Shown one piece after another: positions 1-8,197 of a stretch of 64,000 nucleotides of DNA. Position 1 is the first letter of the stretch; each line of letters starts with the position of its first letter. The notes beneath the pieces are model-generated. The model saw nothing but the letters and a program-made list of their open reading frames with translations. It made no database searches and had not been told where the DNA came from. The stretch spans positions 186,001 through 250,000 of the forward strand of contig NZ_JAGGQJ010000005.1 of NCBI RefSeq assembly GCF_018613325.1, written 5' to 3'. The DNA is from Bacillus sp. ISL-34 (GTDB lineage Bacteria > Bacillota > Bacilli > Bacillales > DSM-1321). The position numbers were made by a program, and so were the translations under genes.

Positions 1-795
1 ATCAAGGAAGAAGTTCGATTTCTTAACCTCCATTTGATTCGAATCCGTTCTAGTCAAGGTCAAAAGTCCGTTAACAAGCTTATTCAATCGCCGGACTTCC
101 TTCGAAATGATGGATATATCAACGGCTTTTTCCTCGATTGTCGCGTTCGGTGATTGAAATAGCAAATCAGCCCGCGATTGAATGACAGCAAGCGGCGTTC
201 GTATTTCATGCGAAGCATCCGAGACAAACTGCTGCTGCTGATCCCAGGATTTCTTGACCGGGATCAAAGCCCGTCCTGCCAGAAGATAGCCTGCGCCTAC
301 CGCCACTAGACTTCCAATTCCTCCACCAACAAACAATATGAGCAGCAAGCGATCAAGCATTTCTTTTTCTGTATCCACATTCTTGATGAATTGTACGGCC
401 ATCTCACCATAGCCCGTATCGACCTGGGTGGAAAGGGCCCGATACGTGTATCCATTCACCGATATTTCTTCAATTTCATCAAAAGCTTTAGGGAAAAATT
501 GTTGTTCATTGACCTTAAAAAAATGGTCTACACTCAGTCTTGGCTCAATAATCGTATCATCCGGTCCCCAAATGATGACGCTCGGTCCCGGTCCTAAGAG
601 AAACTCACCTTGCGGACGTCCGCCTGGCATGCCGCCATTATTGAAATCCCTGTAATCCTTTTTAAGTGAATCATTGACATCCTTATAAATCTGATTTTCC
701 GTATAGAAATAAATCGTTCTGCTTAATATGGCTATTAAGACAATAAAGACGATAGAATTCAATAATGTTAGTTGAAGCCGTGTTTTTTGGAACAT
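1..795 (-). CDS. Sensor histidine kinase, 3' end missing at the window edge
   Basis: This is the membrane sensor kinase of a two-component pair. Reading from the ATG at 795, 265 codons stay open to position 1, so the ATP-binding half lies outside the window. A membrane segment spans about residues 8-30 and a second about 118-142, with an extracytoplasmic domain between them. The phosphoacceptor His sits in the HisKA motif SHEIRTP near residue 196. The outer domain starts with a Gly/Met/Pro-rich stretch (GGMPGGRPQGE, about residues 54-64) that resembles the tail of the efflux adaptor encoded at 3446-4414. The response-regulator gene ends 10 bases upstream, so the two are probably co-transcribed. 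The stimulus is unknown; the neighbouring exporter suggests envelope stress or a toxic compound (inference). Confidence 0.9.
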   Translation of the reverse strand, partial: MFQKTRLQLTLLNSIVFIVLIAILSRTIYFYTENQIYKDVNDSLKKDYRDFNNGGMPGGRPQGEFLLGPGPSVIIWGPDDTIIEPRLSVDHFFKVNEQQFFPKAFDEIEEISVNGYTYRALSTQVDTGYGEMAVQFIKNVDTEKEMLDRLLLILFVGGGIGSLVAVGAGYLLAGRALIPVKKSWDQQQQFVSDASHEIRTPLAVIQSRADLLFQSPNATIEEKAVDISIISKEVRRLNKLVNGLLTLTRTDSNQMEVKKSNFFLD

Positions 796-805
796 AATGA
801 TCCCC

Positions 806-1477
806 TTATGGTTGTTTTAGCATATAACCAATACCGCGTACGGTTTGAATATCTTTATGATAATTGAAAGGTTCAAGCTTTTTTCTAAGATGATGGATGA
901 ACACTTCCACAATGGCAATCGTCGTATCTGAATCAAACCCCCAAATGCGGTCGAAAATTTGCTCACGGGTCAATATTTTTCCATTATTTTGAATTAAGTA
1001 CTCCAGTAATTCAAACTGTTTCAAGGTCATTTTAATGACCTTTCCATCAACCAAAATATCCTTTTCTTTTTCCAACAGTTCAATATCACGGTATTTCACA
1101 TGCTGCGCAAGTGATATAATGCCGCTCCTTCGAAGCAGGGCACGTATCCTGGCCTTAAGTTCCGGTGCCTGGAACGGCTTGACTAAATAATCATCGCCAC
1201 CCATTTCCAATCCTCTGACACGATCCTCAAGCGCATCTTTTGCCGTCAAAAACAAGACACTTGTATCGATTTTTGCTTCCCTGATTTTCCGTACGATTTC
1301 AAATCCATCGATTCCCGGAAGCATTACATCCAAAATGATGATATCGTATATACTTTGCTGAGCCATGAATAGCCCATCTTCCCCATTATCTGCTGTATCG
1401 ACTTCATATTCATCCGTCAGAATCTGTCGGATCGATTCTAATAATGAAACATTATCTTCTACCACCAAAACCTTCAT
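806..1477 (-). CDS. OmpR-family response regulator
   Basis: A 223-residue DNA-binding response regulator. The receiver domain covers about residues 1-115, with acidic residues E7/D8, the phosphorylatable Asp50 in LDVMLPG and the conserved Lys in LVKPF. A winged-helix DNA-binding domain follows from about 128 to 221 (LTREQIFDRIWG, then VRGIGYML at the end). It precedes the sensor kinase by 10 bases and is presumed to be its partner. It lies downstream of the exporter genes on the same strand but is separated from them by a terminator hairpin at 1542-1572, so it may have its own promoter as well as read-through expression. The exporter is the most likely target, by analogy with other Bacillus kinase/regulator/ABC modules (inference). 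Confidence 0.93.
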   Translation of the reverse strand: MKVLVVEDNVSLLESIRQILTDEYEVDTADNGEDGLFMAQQSIYDIIILDVMLPGIDGFEIVRKIREAKIDTSVLFLTAKDALEDRVRGLEMGGDDYLVKPFQAPELKARIRALLRRSGIISLAQHVKYRDIELLEKEKDILVDGKVIKMTLKQFELLEYLIQNNGKILTREQIFDRIWGFDSDTTIAIVEVFIHHLRKKLEPFNYHKDIQTVRGIGYMLKQP

Positions 1478-1541
1478 TCAGGGTACCTCCCATCCGCTTC
1501 AATTGTGATATATGTTGATTTTATCCTTTTTCATATGCAAA

Positions 1542-1572
1542 AGAAAGCGGGCTTTTAATCGCCTGCTTTCTC
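1542..1572 (-). terminator. Rho-independent terminator after the ABC permease
   Basis: An 11-base inverted repeat (AGAAAGCGGGC with GCCTGCTTTCT, one mismatch) lies just past the permease stop. Read on the minus strand it ends in a short T run. It separates the exporter genes from the regulator/kinase pair. Confidence 0.7.
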
Positions 1573-1586
1573 TAAAAATTGTATGT

Positions 1587-2756
1587 TCATTCGTGACGCA
1601 GTGCTTGGATTGGATTTAACCTGGATGCCTTATTGGCAGGAAATACGCCAAATATTATCCCGATTAAAATGGAGAATAAGAAGGCAAACAGTGTTACCGA
1701 CCATGAATAACTGATCGTTAAACTTGAAAAAGCTGAAATCAATTTTGCGATTCCCAATCCAATTCCAACTCCCAACAATCCCCCTAAGCAGCTCAGGACC
1801 ATCGCTTCAATTAAAAACTGAAGAAGAATCGATTTCCGGTTTGCCCCGATTGCCTTTCTAATCCCGATTTCCTTCGTTCTCTCCGAGACGGAAACCAACA
1901 TGATATTCATGATTCCAATTCCGCCTACCAGTAACGAAATACTGGCAATACCGCCAAGCATGAGTGTGAACGTATCCGACACAGAGCTCATTGTATCCAT
2001 CAGATCTTCTTGATTGGACACCGAATAGTTATCACTCTGTTCTGGGAATGATGTGGTCATCGCACCCTGGACCTGGTACATCGCCCTATCTATGATATTC
2101 TCGTTCTCCGCTTTTAAATATACGGTTCCGATTGTCGTGCTGCCTGTAGCCCTTTCGGCAGTGGTGATTGGTGCAATGATTACATCATCCCCGCTCGATC
2201 CCATTGAGGTGCCTACCGATTTCAGCACACCGATCACGCGATAGGAAACGCCGCCGATAAGAACGTTCTGGTCCACCGCTTTTTGGTTTTCAAAAAGCGT
2301 GGTGGCCGTATTTGATCCCAGGACAACGACCTTGGAGCGTAATTCCGTTTCCATATCCGTCAAAAACCGGCCTTGACTGAGCTCCAAATCCCTAACTGAT
2401 AAATAGGATGAAGTTGCACCGGTCATTGAAACCTGTGCCGAAGCTTCTCCGTTTTTAGCATAAACGCGTCCAGTTACCACAGGAGCCACTTCCGATATCC
2501 CGCTTAGCTCTTTAAACTGTTCAATTGTATCATCCGTCAGCTCCACGGTGTCGGTATCCGTGACACTTACCGTTATCAGGTTCGTTCCAAGGCTATTGAT
2601 CTCATCCTGAACGGACTGTGAGGAACCCTGCCCAATCGAAACCAAAACGATTACGGAGGCAACACCAATTATGATTCCAAGCATGGTTAAAAATGCTCTG
2701 ACTTTATTGGTTTTGATACTGCGTATAGCCATCTTCATTGATTCGCTCAGGTTCAA
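1587..2756 (-). CDS. MacB/YknZ-like ABC transporter permease
   Basis: Membrane subunit of a MacB-type exporter. It has one N-terminal membrane helix (AFLTMLGIIIGVASVI), a large extracytoplasmic MacB core domain, then an FtsX-type block of three helices ending in the family signature RLNPIQALRHE. I chose the TTG at 2756 as start: it has GGAGG eight bases upstream and gives a 389-residue protein starting MNLSESMKMA, as in the family. The longer open frame to 2837 has no matching ribosome binding site, and the ATG at 2738 has only a weak one. This start overlaps the ATPase gene by 53 bases, which suggests translational coupling. It works with the ATPase (2704-3444) and the adaptor (3446-4414); the substrate is unknown, possibly a peptide or antimicrobial. 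Confidence 0.9.
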   Translation of the reverse strand: MNLSESMKMAIRSIKTNKVRAFLTMLGIIIGVASVIVLVSIGQGSSQSVQDEINSLGTNLITVSVTDTDTVELTDDTIEQFKELSGISEVAPVVTGRVYAKNGEASAQVSMTGATSSYLSVRDLELSQGRFLTDMETELRSKVVVLGSNTATTLFENQKAVDQNVLIGGVSYRVIGVLKSVGTSMGSSGDDVIIAPITTAERATGSTTIGTVYLKAENENIIDRAMYQVQGAMTTSFPEQSDNYSVSNQEDLMDTMSSVSDTFTLMLGGIASISLLVGGIGIMNIMLVSVSERTKEIGIRKAIGANRKSILLQFLIEAMVLSCLGGLLGVGIGLGIAKLISAFSSLTISYSWSVTLFAFLFSILIGIIFGVFPANKASRLNPIQALRHE

Positions 2757-3444
2757 TCCAATCACCTCCATTTTCAAATAGCTGACCATCCTGTATCCGA
2801 ACGACACGAGTTGCTTCTTTTGCCACTTCCAAGTCATGGGTTATAAGAATGATTGTTTGTCCCTTTTCGTTCAATTCTTTCAGCATCTGCAGCACTTCTT
2901 TACTCGTTTTACTATCAAGAGCCCCCGTCGGCTCATCCGCCAATAAAACGGGAGGGTTACCGGCAAGTGCCCTTGCAATCGCAACTCTTTGCTGCTGTCC
3001 TCCCGACAGTTGGGTCGGCAGATGATTCTTCCGGTCACTCAGGCCGACCATATCAAGGCATGCATTGGCCACTTCCCTTCTTTCCTTCACGCTTGCCCCT
3101 CTATAAACAAGGGGAAGTTCGACATTCTCCAACGCTGTCAGTTTTGCTAACAGATTGAAATTTTGAAAGATAAATCCTATTTTAATATTACGAATGGCAG
3201 CCAACTCATTATCCTTCATCTTTTCCACTTCTTTTCCATCAAGAAGATATTCACCTATGTCAGGCTTGTCAAGGCAGCCAATCATATTCATGAACGTCGA
3301 TTTCCCTGATCCAGAAGGTCCGATGATGGAAATGAAATCGCCTTTATCGATTGTAAGACAGACATCTTGAAGTGCCTTAACCGTTTCACCGCCCAATTCA
3401 TATGATTTAGACATGTTCTTGATTTTTATGATGGGTTTCGCCAT
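2704..3444 (-). CDS. MacB/LolD-type ABC transporter ATPase
   Basis: ATP-binding subunit of the exporter. From the ATG at 3444 (GGGAGG seven bases upstream) it is 246 residues: Walker A GPSGSGKST at about 42-50, Q-loop region FQNFNLL, ABC signature LSGGQQQR, Walker B VLLADEPTGALD and the switch His in LITHDLEVA. The insert VYRGAS before the signature region is typical of the MacB/LolD (MJ0796) group. A longer frame upstream to 3480 lacks a ribosome binding site and would overlap the adaptor gene, so it is rejected. The adaptor stop codon is one base upstream of this start, and the permease start lies inside the 3' end. Confidence 0.95.
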   Translation of the reverse strand: MAKPIIKIKNMSKSYELGGETVKALQDVCLTIDKGDFISIIGPSGSGKSTFMNMIGCLDKPDIGEYLLDGKEVEKMKDNELAAIRNIKIGFIFQNFNLLAKLTALENVELPLVYRGASVKERREVANACLDMVGLSDRKNHLPTQLSGGQQQRVAIARALAGNPPVLLADEPTGALDSKTSKEVLQMLKELNEKGQTIILITHDLEVAKEATRVVRIQDGQLFENGGDWIEPERINEDGYTQYQNQ

Positions 3445-3445
3445 T

Positions 3446-4414
3446 TTACTGACCTCCCTTGCCGCTCGGCATTCCGCCACCGTTTGTCATCCCGCCGCTC
3501 GGCATTCCGCTGCCGCTCTGCATTCTTATTTCGCCTTCTTGGCCTCCCCTCATTCCTTCGCCGCCACTGCCAGTGGAGCTTTCATTGATGGTAATAGGCA
3601 AGGAAACAAACTGGCCCTCTTCAAGACCTGAAGTTATTTCAATATACATATCATTGCTGATTCCAGTCTCAACCACTGTCTTTCTACTGGCAGCTCCTTC
3701 AGTTGTACCGGATTGTTGTATATTCACATATTTCTCTTCACCGTCAATTTGGACTGCTTCGATCGGAACATATAAAGCATCTTTTACACTATTCGTCAAA
3801 ATGCTCACTTCAGTCGACATCCCAATTTTTATATCGCCGGGTTTGTCAATCTTGATAGTGACATCGAATGAAGAAACTCCATTCTCATATGTACCTTCCT
3901 TTGCTACACTGGTCACTTCCCCCGTGAACGTTTCATCTTCAAAAGCACTGGCTTTAATTTCAACTGTTTGTCCCTTTTTTACGCTTGGAACATCCAATTC
4001 ATCCACACTGATCGTGGTTTTCAATTTTTTATAATCCGTAACATGTGCCACCACTTCACTGCTCGATACACGATCTCCTTCTTCTACATCCAATGTTGTC
4101 ACGGTACCATCGAATGGGGCCGTTATCGGATCGCTTCCATCCGCGAAGGTAATGAGTTCATCACCCTTCTCAACCATTTCATTCTTCGCTACAAGGACTT
4201 CATCCACTTCACCCGTTACCGAGGAAGTGATGTCCTCACTATTGATTGCGGCGACCGATCCGGAACCGCTTATTTGAACTTCAAGATCTCCCTTTTCAAC
4301 TGTAGCCGTCACCGACTTTGCAATTACAGGCTCAGCATTATCCTTCATGAAAAACCAAACGCATCCCCCTATGGCCAGCACTAAAACCGTACCTATCATT
4401 ATCAACTTTTTCAT
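3446..4414 (-). CDS. HlyD/MacA/YknX-like efflux adaptor with Gly/Met-rich tail
   Basis: Periplasmic-adaptor-type (membrane fusion) subunit of the exporter, 322 residues. An N-terminal membrane anchor (about residues 3-22) is followed by a biotinyl-lipoyl-like half motif, a short hairpin region, a beta-barrel domain and a membrane-proximal domain. The last 40 or so residues are low-complexity Gly/Ser/Met (GSGMPSGGMTNGGGMPSGK). I chose ATG 4414 because AGGAG lies seven bases upstream; the adjacent GTG at 4417 is too close. It is the first gene of the adaptor-ATPase-permease run. In Gram-positive bacteria such adaptors sit outside the membrane and assist the MacB-like permease. The tail resembles segments in the nearby sensor kinase and in the CotH protein at 30.3-32.1 kb. 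Confidence 0.9.
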   Translation of the reverse strand: MKKLIMIGTVLVLAIGGCVWFFMKDNAEPVIAKSVTATVEKGDLEVQISGSGSVAAINSEDITSSVTGEVDEVLVAKNEMVEKGDELITFADGSDPITAPFDGTVTTLDVEEGDRVSSSEVVAHVTDYKKLKTTISVDELDVPSVKKGQTVEIKASAFEDETFTGEVTSVAKEGTYENGVSSFDVTIKIDKPGDIKIGMSTEVSILTNSVKDALYVPIEAVQIDGEEKYVNIQQSGTTEGAASRKTVVETGISNDMYIEITSGLEEGQFVSLPITINESSTGSGGEGMRGGQEGEIRMQSGSGMPSGGMTNGGGMPSGKGGQ

Positions 4415-4592
4415 CACTTTTCTCCTTTCAGATTTCCTTCGTTGAAACCAGTATCGTGAAAGAAGCTTAACTTTTCCTTAATGGCCATGCGTTTGATTTC
4501 CATGATTTTCCGTTTATACGGCACACTTCCTTGCTTGTACGAAAAAATTAAAACGATGTCGAACGAAAAAAGATTTAATTTCAGCATTTAAA

Positions 4593-4621
4593 TTTACAAT
4601 ATATTCTGATAATTATATACT
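4593..4621 (+). promoter_or_regulatory. Sigma-A promoter for the DUF485-symporter operon
   Basis: TTTACA, a 17-base spacer and TATACT, each hexamer one base from consensus, placed about 60 bases before the TTG start at 4683. Confidence 0.6.
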
Positions 4622-4682
4622 GATACTGTTATCGGAAATTGTTAATGAAATCCAAATCAATAATGATGAAGGGGGAACCAAC

Positions 4683-5021
4683 TTGGCATCAAACGATTCA
4701 ATCGCAAAGGAGACCAAGGCAAGCGCTTCCACGGACTACACCAAGATCGTCCAATCACAATCATTTCAAGAACTCCTAAGGAAAAAACGCAATTTCATCG
4801 TCCCGCTATCCATCTTTTTCATGGTCTTTTATTTCACACTGCCAATACTAACTTCCTATTCTAAAGTTCTTAACTCAATTGCTTTCGGGGCAATCAGCTG
4901 GGCCTGGATTTTTGCCTTCGCTCAATTTATCATGACCTGGACATTATGCATCCTCTATTCCAAAAAAGCTGCGACATTTGACCAATTAGTAGAAAAAATC
5001 GTTAAAGAAGCGAAAGGATAA
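4683..5021 (+). CDS. DUF485 membrane protein, symporter partner
   Basis: A 112-residue protein with two membrane helices (about 40-60 and 68-92) of the DUF485 (YjcH) family, which is almost always encoded just before an acetate-type sodium:solute symporter. The start is a TTG at 4683, preceded by AAGGGGG seven to eight bases upstream; there is no in-frame ATG near it. The symporter gene begins 14 bases after its stop. It is thought to help the symporter assemble or work, but its exact function is not established. Confidence 0.88.
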   Translation: MASNDSIAKETKASASTDYTKIVQSQSFQELLRKKRNFIVPLSIFFMVFYFTLPILTSYSKVLNSIAFGAISWAWIFAFAQFIMTWTLCILYSKKAATFDQLVEKIVKEAKG

Positions 5022-5035
5022 AGGGTGAATATACA

Positions 5036-6574
5036 ATGAATATACTTGCTTTTATATTATTTCTAATCATTGTCGGACTAACATTGGTCATTACCTATTT
5101 TGCTTCACGGCGCACCAAAACGACCGCGGACTTTTATACGGCGGACAGCAGCCTTACTGGCTGGCAGAATGGCTGGGCCATTGCGGGAGATTATATGTCC
5201 GCCGCCTCATTTTTGGGGATAGCCGGCATGGTCGCACTCTCTGGATTTGATGGTTTTTTCTATAGCATAGGTTTTTTGGTTGCGTATCTGGTCGTTCTTT
5301 ATATCGTGGCCGAACCGCTCCGTAACCTTGGCAAGTATACATTGGCGGACATGATCGCTGCCCGTTTCAATGAAAAGAAAGTGCGCGGGGTTGCTGCCCT
5401 TAACACCATTTCCATTTCAACCTTTTATATGATCGCCCAATTAGTCGGTGCAGGTGCCCTTATAAAACTCTTACTTGGAATTGATTATCTTTACTCCGTC
5501 ATCATTGTAGGTATTTTAATGACCGTTTATGTCGTATTCGGCGGTATGACGGCCACCAGCTGGGTCCAAATCGTTAAAGCCGTTTTATTGATGGCAGGTA
5601 CATTCATCATCTCCATCATCGTGTTGGCGAAATTCGACTTTAGCGTGATCGAGATGTTCAAGCAAATGAAAACAGCCACTCCTTTGGGCGGGGATTTCCT
5701 CAACCCAGGTAACAAATTCAAGGATCCCTTGGATACCTTATCCCTTAATTTAGCGCTTGTACTCGGTACAGCTGGACTACCTCACATTCTCATCCGTTTC
5801 TTTACGGTGAAAGACGCCATCACAGCCCGAAAGTCCGTAGTATATGCCACTTGGATCATTGGCATCTTTTATATAATGACCATTTTCCTTGGCTTTGGAG
5901 CGGCAGCTTTTGTTGGATACGACAAAATCATAGCCGCGAATGCGGCCGGCAATATGGCTGCTCCGCTGCTTGCCGAAGCCATTGGGGGTGACTTCCTGTT
6001 CGCATTCGTCTCTGCTGTTGCTTTCGCAACCATTTTAGCGGTTGTAGCAGGTCTCGTCCTATCGGCAGCATCTGCTTTTGCCCATGACTTCTATGGCCAC
6101 ATCATCCGGAAAGGTCAAGCCACTGACAAGGAACAAGTCGTTGCAGCTCGTTGGGCATCCATCGGAGTATCCGTCCTCTCCATCATCCTTGCCTTATTTG
6201 CCCAAAACATGAATGTCGCCTTCCTTGTTTCACTTGCCTTTGCCGTCGCTGCCAGTGCCAATCTACCAATCATTGTCTTCACGGTATTCTGGAAGCGTTT
6301 TAACACAGCTGGGGCTGTCTCGGGCATGATAGTTGGACTGGTCAGTTCTTTATTGCTTGTTTTCCTAAGTCCCAATGTCTGGTCACCGGTAGAGGGAGCG
6401 GCAATATTCGTTGGGGAGCCATTATTCCCACTTGCCAATCCAGGCATCATCTCCATCCCGATTGGTTTTATCGCAGCCATCGCCGGTACACTTTTGTCAA
6501 GCAAGAAAGCTGATGCCGAAAAATTCGACGAAATTTTGGTCACGGCTAACACTGGGATGAAAGATCCTATATAA
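5036..6574 (+). CDS. Cation:acetate-type symporter (sodium:solute symporter family)
   Basis: A 512-residue integral membrane protein of the sodium:solute symporter (SSS) family, closest by pattern to ActP/MctC-type monocarboxylate carriers. About 13 membrane helices are visible, with family motifs GDYMSAASFLG near residue 50 and GGMTATSWVQIVKA near residue 170. It probably imports acetate or another short monocarboxylate with a cation. It is the second gene of the operon started by the DUF485 gene. Substrate assignment rests on family and on the DUF485 partner, so pyruvate or propionate remain possible. Confidence 0.92.
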   Translation: MNILAFILFLIIVGLTLVITYFASRRTKTTADFYTADSSLTGWQNGWAIAGDYMSAASFLGIAGMVALSGFDGFFYSIGFLVAYLVVLYIVAEPLRNLGKYTLADMIAARFNEKKVRGVAALNTISISTFYMIAQLVGAGALIKLLLGIDYLYSVIIVGILMTVYVVFGGMTATSWVQIVKAVLLMAGTFIISIIVLAKFDFSVIEMFKQMKTATPLGGDFLNPGNKFKDPLDTLSLNLALVLGTAGLPHILIRFFTVKDAITARKSVVYATWIIGIFYIMTIFLGFGAAAFVGYDKIIAANAAGNMAAPLLAEAIGGDFLFAFVSAVAFATILAVVAGLVLSAASAFAHDFYGHIIRKGQATDKEQVVAARWASIGVSVLSIILALFAQNMNVAFLVSLAFAVAASANLPIIVFTVFWKRFNTAGAVSGMIVGLVSSLLLVFLSPNVWSPVEGAAIFVGEPLFPLANPGIISIPIGFIAAIAGTLLSSKKADAEKFDEILVTANTGMKDPI

Positions 6575-6605
6575 GCTAGATTTATTATTATTTTATAATA
6601 TTAAA

Positions 6606-6650
6606 AAGAGAAAGGAGATCAGGGTTTTTCGACCTGCTCTCCTTTCTCTT
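6606..6650. terminator. Terminator between the converging symporter and exporter genes
   Basis: A long hairpin: AAGAGAAAGGAGA..CAGG pairs with CCTG..TCTCCTTTCTCTT, one internal mismatch. It lies between two convergent genes. The better T run is on the minus strand, so it may serve both directions but chiefly the exporter genes to its right. Confidence 0.75.
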
Positions 6651-6690
6651 ATTTAGAACATATTTATCAGGAAGATTGAAAATAATCCCG

Positions 6691-7137
6691 CTAACTTCTC
6701 AATCTTAACTTCCTTCTATTGTATTTATTTACTAACTGGTTCATGACTTCTGCAAAGATCAGCCCCATAGCAATGGCACCAGCCAGCATGAAGGCCTTGG
6801 CGGCCAATTGAACGGCGACATAAAAATCATTTCCGACAAAATGCTTCATCGCATCATACGACAAACCTCCAGGCACGAGAGGGATGATTCCCGATACATT
6901 GAAAATCGTGATCGGCGTTTTATACCTTTTGGCAAAATACTGGCTGATAACCGCAACGATAAATGCAGACGCTAATGTTGCAATAATGCTGTTAACCTCA
7001 TTTTCAACCAGAAAAAAGTATAAGATCCACCCCAACATCCCTACGAAACCACATTGAAATAATGAATTTTTTGGTACATTGAAGATGACTCCAAAGGCGG
7101 CTGAGGCAATGAAACTTGTAATAAGCTGTGCAATCAT
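6691..7137 (-). CDS. Threonine/serine exporter, small subunit (ThrE C-terminal half, YjjB-like)
   Basis: A 148-residue membrane protein with about four or five helices, matching the C-terminal half (DUF3815) of ThrE exporters. Motif SGIIPLVPGGLSY near residue 75 is typical. Two ATGs are adjacent (7140 and 7137); the second has GGAGG at a seven-base spacing. The large-subunit gene ends 19 bases upstream, so the two form an operon and together make a split ThrE carrier that exports threonine and serine. Confidence 0.88.
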   Translation of the reverse strand: MIAQLITSFIASAAFGVIFNVPKNSLFQCGFVGMLGWILYFFLVENEVNSIIATLASAFIVAVISQYFAKRYKTPITIFNVSGIIPLVPGGLSYDAMKHFVGNDFYVAVQLAAKAFMLAGAIAMGLIFAEVMNQLVNKYNRRKLRLRS

Positions 7138-7156
7138 CATTCTTCCTCCCCTAAAA

Positions 7157-7912
7157 TCATAAGAAAACAAACGCAGCCGATATTCCTGCCCCAATGGCTA
7201 AAGCAGTCAAACCTGCATCCGCACCCTTGGATAGACCCGAAACCAAATGTCCTGCAATTAAATCCCTGGCAGCATTCGTAATTAACAGCCCTGGCACAAG
7301 TGGCATCACCGCTCCAATGATTATTGTGTCCAAATGGCTTCCAACTCCAATCTGGACAAAGAACATAGCTACTAAACCTACGACTAAAGAGGCGATGAAT
7401 TCAGCAAAAAAACGAACTTCCAGTAACCAGTGCAAATAAAGCAGGCAAGAGAATCCCATTCCTCCAGCTATACAGGACCAGATGAAATCATTCCACTGTC
7501 CTTGGAACATGATTAAAAAGCAGCCGCTCGCTATAAAGGCAGCAAAGACCTGTACCCACATGGGATACCCCATCCCGGCTTTTTCGATTTGTTTTAACCG
7601 TAAATATGCTTCCTCCGGTGTCATTTCCTTGCTGGAAATGCTTCGGGATATACTGTTAACCAGCGTCACCTTATGTAAATCTGTAGATCGTTGGGAAACT
7701 CGAATTAATTTTGAAGCTGGGTGTATACCATCCAGCGAAAAAATAATTCCTGTAGGGGTCGAAAAACTGTGTGATTCACCGCACCCAAACGCTGCAGCGA
7801 TTCTACCCATCGTATCTTCCACCCGCGAAGTTTCCGCTCCATTCTGAAGCATGATTTTTCCCGCAAGTAAACATACATCTATAATTTCATTGTTTGGTAA
7901 ACGATCATCCAT
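7157..7912 (-). CDS. Threonine/serine exporter, large subunit (ThrE N-terminal half, YjjP-like)
   Basis: A 251-residue protein of the DUF1212 family. The first 110 or so residues are soluble with the signature GAETSRVEDTM near residues 26-36, followed by about five membrane helices and MPLVPGLLITNAARD. I chose ATG 7912 because GAGAGG lies six bases upstream; ATGs at 7927 and 7939 lack a good site. It pairs with the following gene (6691-7137). Function follows from ThrE of Corynebacterium; substrate range in this organism is inferred. Confidence 0.88.
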   Translation of the reverse strand: MDDRLPNNEIIDVCLLAGKIMLQNGAETSRVEDTMGRIAAAFGCGESHSFSTPTGIIFSLDGIHPASKLIRVSQRSTDLHKVTLVNSISRSISSKEMTPEEAYLRLKQIEKAGMGYPMWVQVFAAFIASGCFLIMFQGQWNDFIWSCIAGGMGFSCLLYLHWLLEVRFFAEFIASLVVGLVAMFFVQIGVGSHLDTIIIGAVMPLVPGLLITNAARDLIAGHLVSGLSKGADAGLTALAIGAGISAAFVFL

Positions 7913-8146
7913 TTTTATCCTCTCCATCACTTTCTGCATGAGTTTCTCTCAATAACAGATAACGATCCTACCAATTTAAATCCACCTCATAATAGCCCAA
8001 TTCCTGTGAAAAGGATATAAAAAATATTACCTATTTAATTTATCAATTCCATTAACCTTCACTACTTTTTTCATTAGTACCAGTATTCCCTTTATTTCCT
8101 GCCGAAACCGTTTAGTTAGAAGAAAAATTCATTTATGACCATAATT

Positions 8147-8184
8147 AAAAGGAATGCGGGCACGAACCCTGCATCCCCTTTTTC
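8147..8184 (-). terminator. Terminator after the alpha/beta hydrolase
   Basis: Imperfect hairpin (GGGATGCAGGG with CCCGCATTCC) just past the hydrolase stop, ending on the minus strand in CCTTTT. The rest of 7913-8146 between the exporter and hydrolase genes shows nothing I can name. Confidence 0.65.
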
Positions 8185-8197
8185 CTATCCGTTACGA

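Noticed and set aside
3459-4384. Long plus-strand frames across the efflux adaptor
   Set aside because: They are antisense shadows of the clear HlyD-like gene, with unnatural composition.
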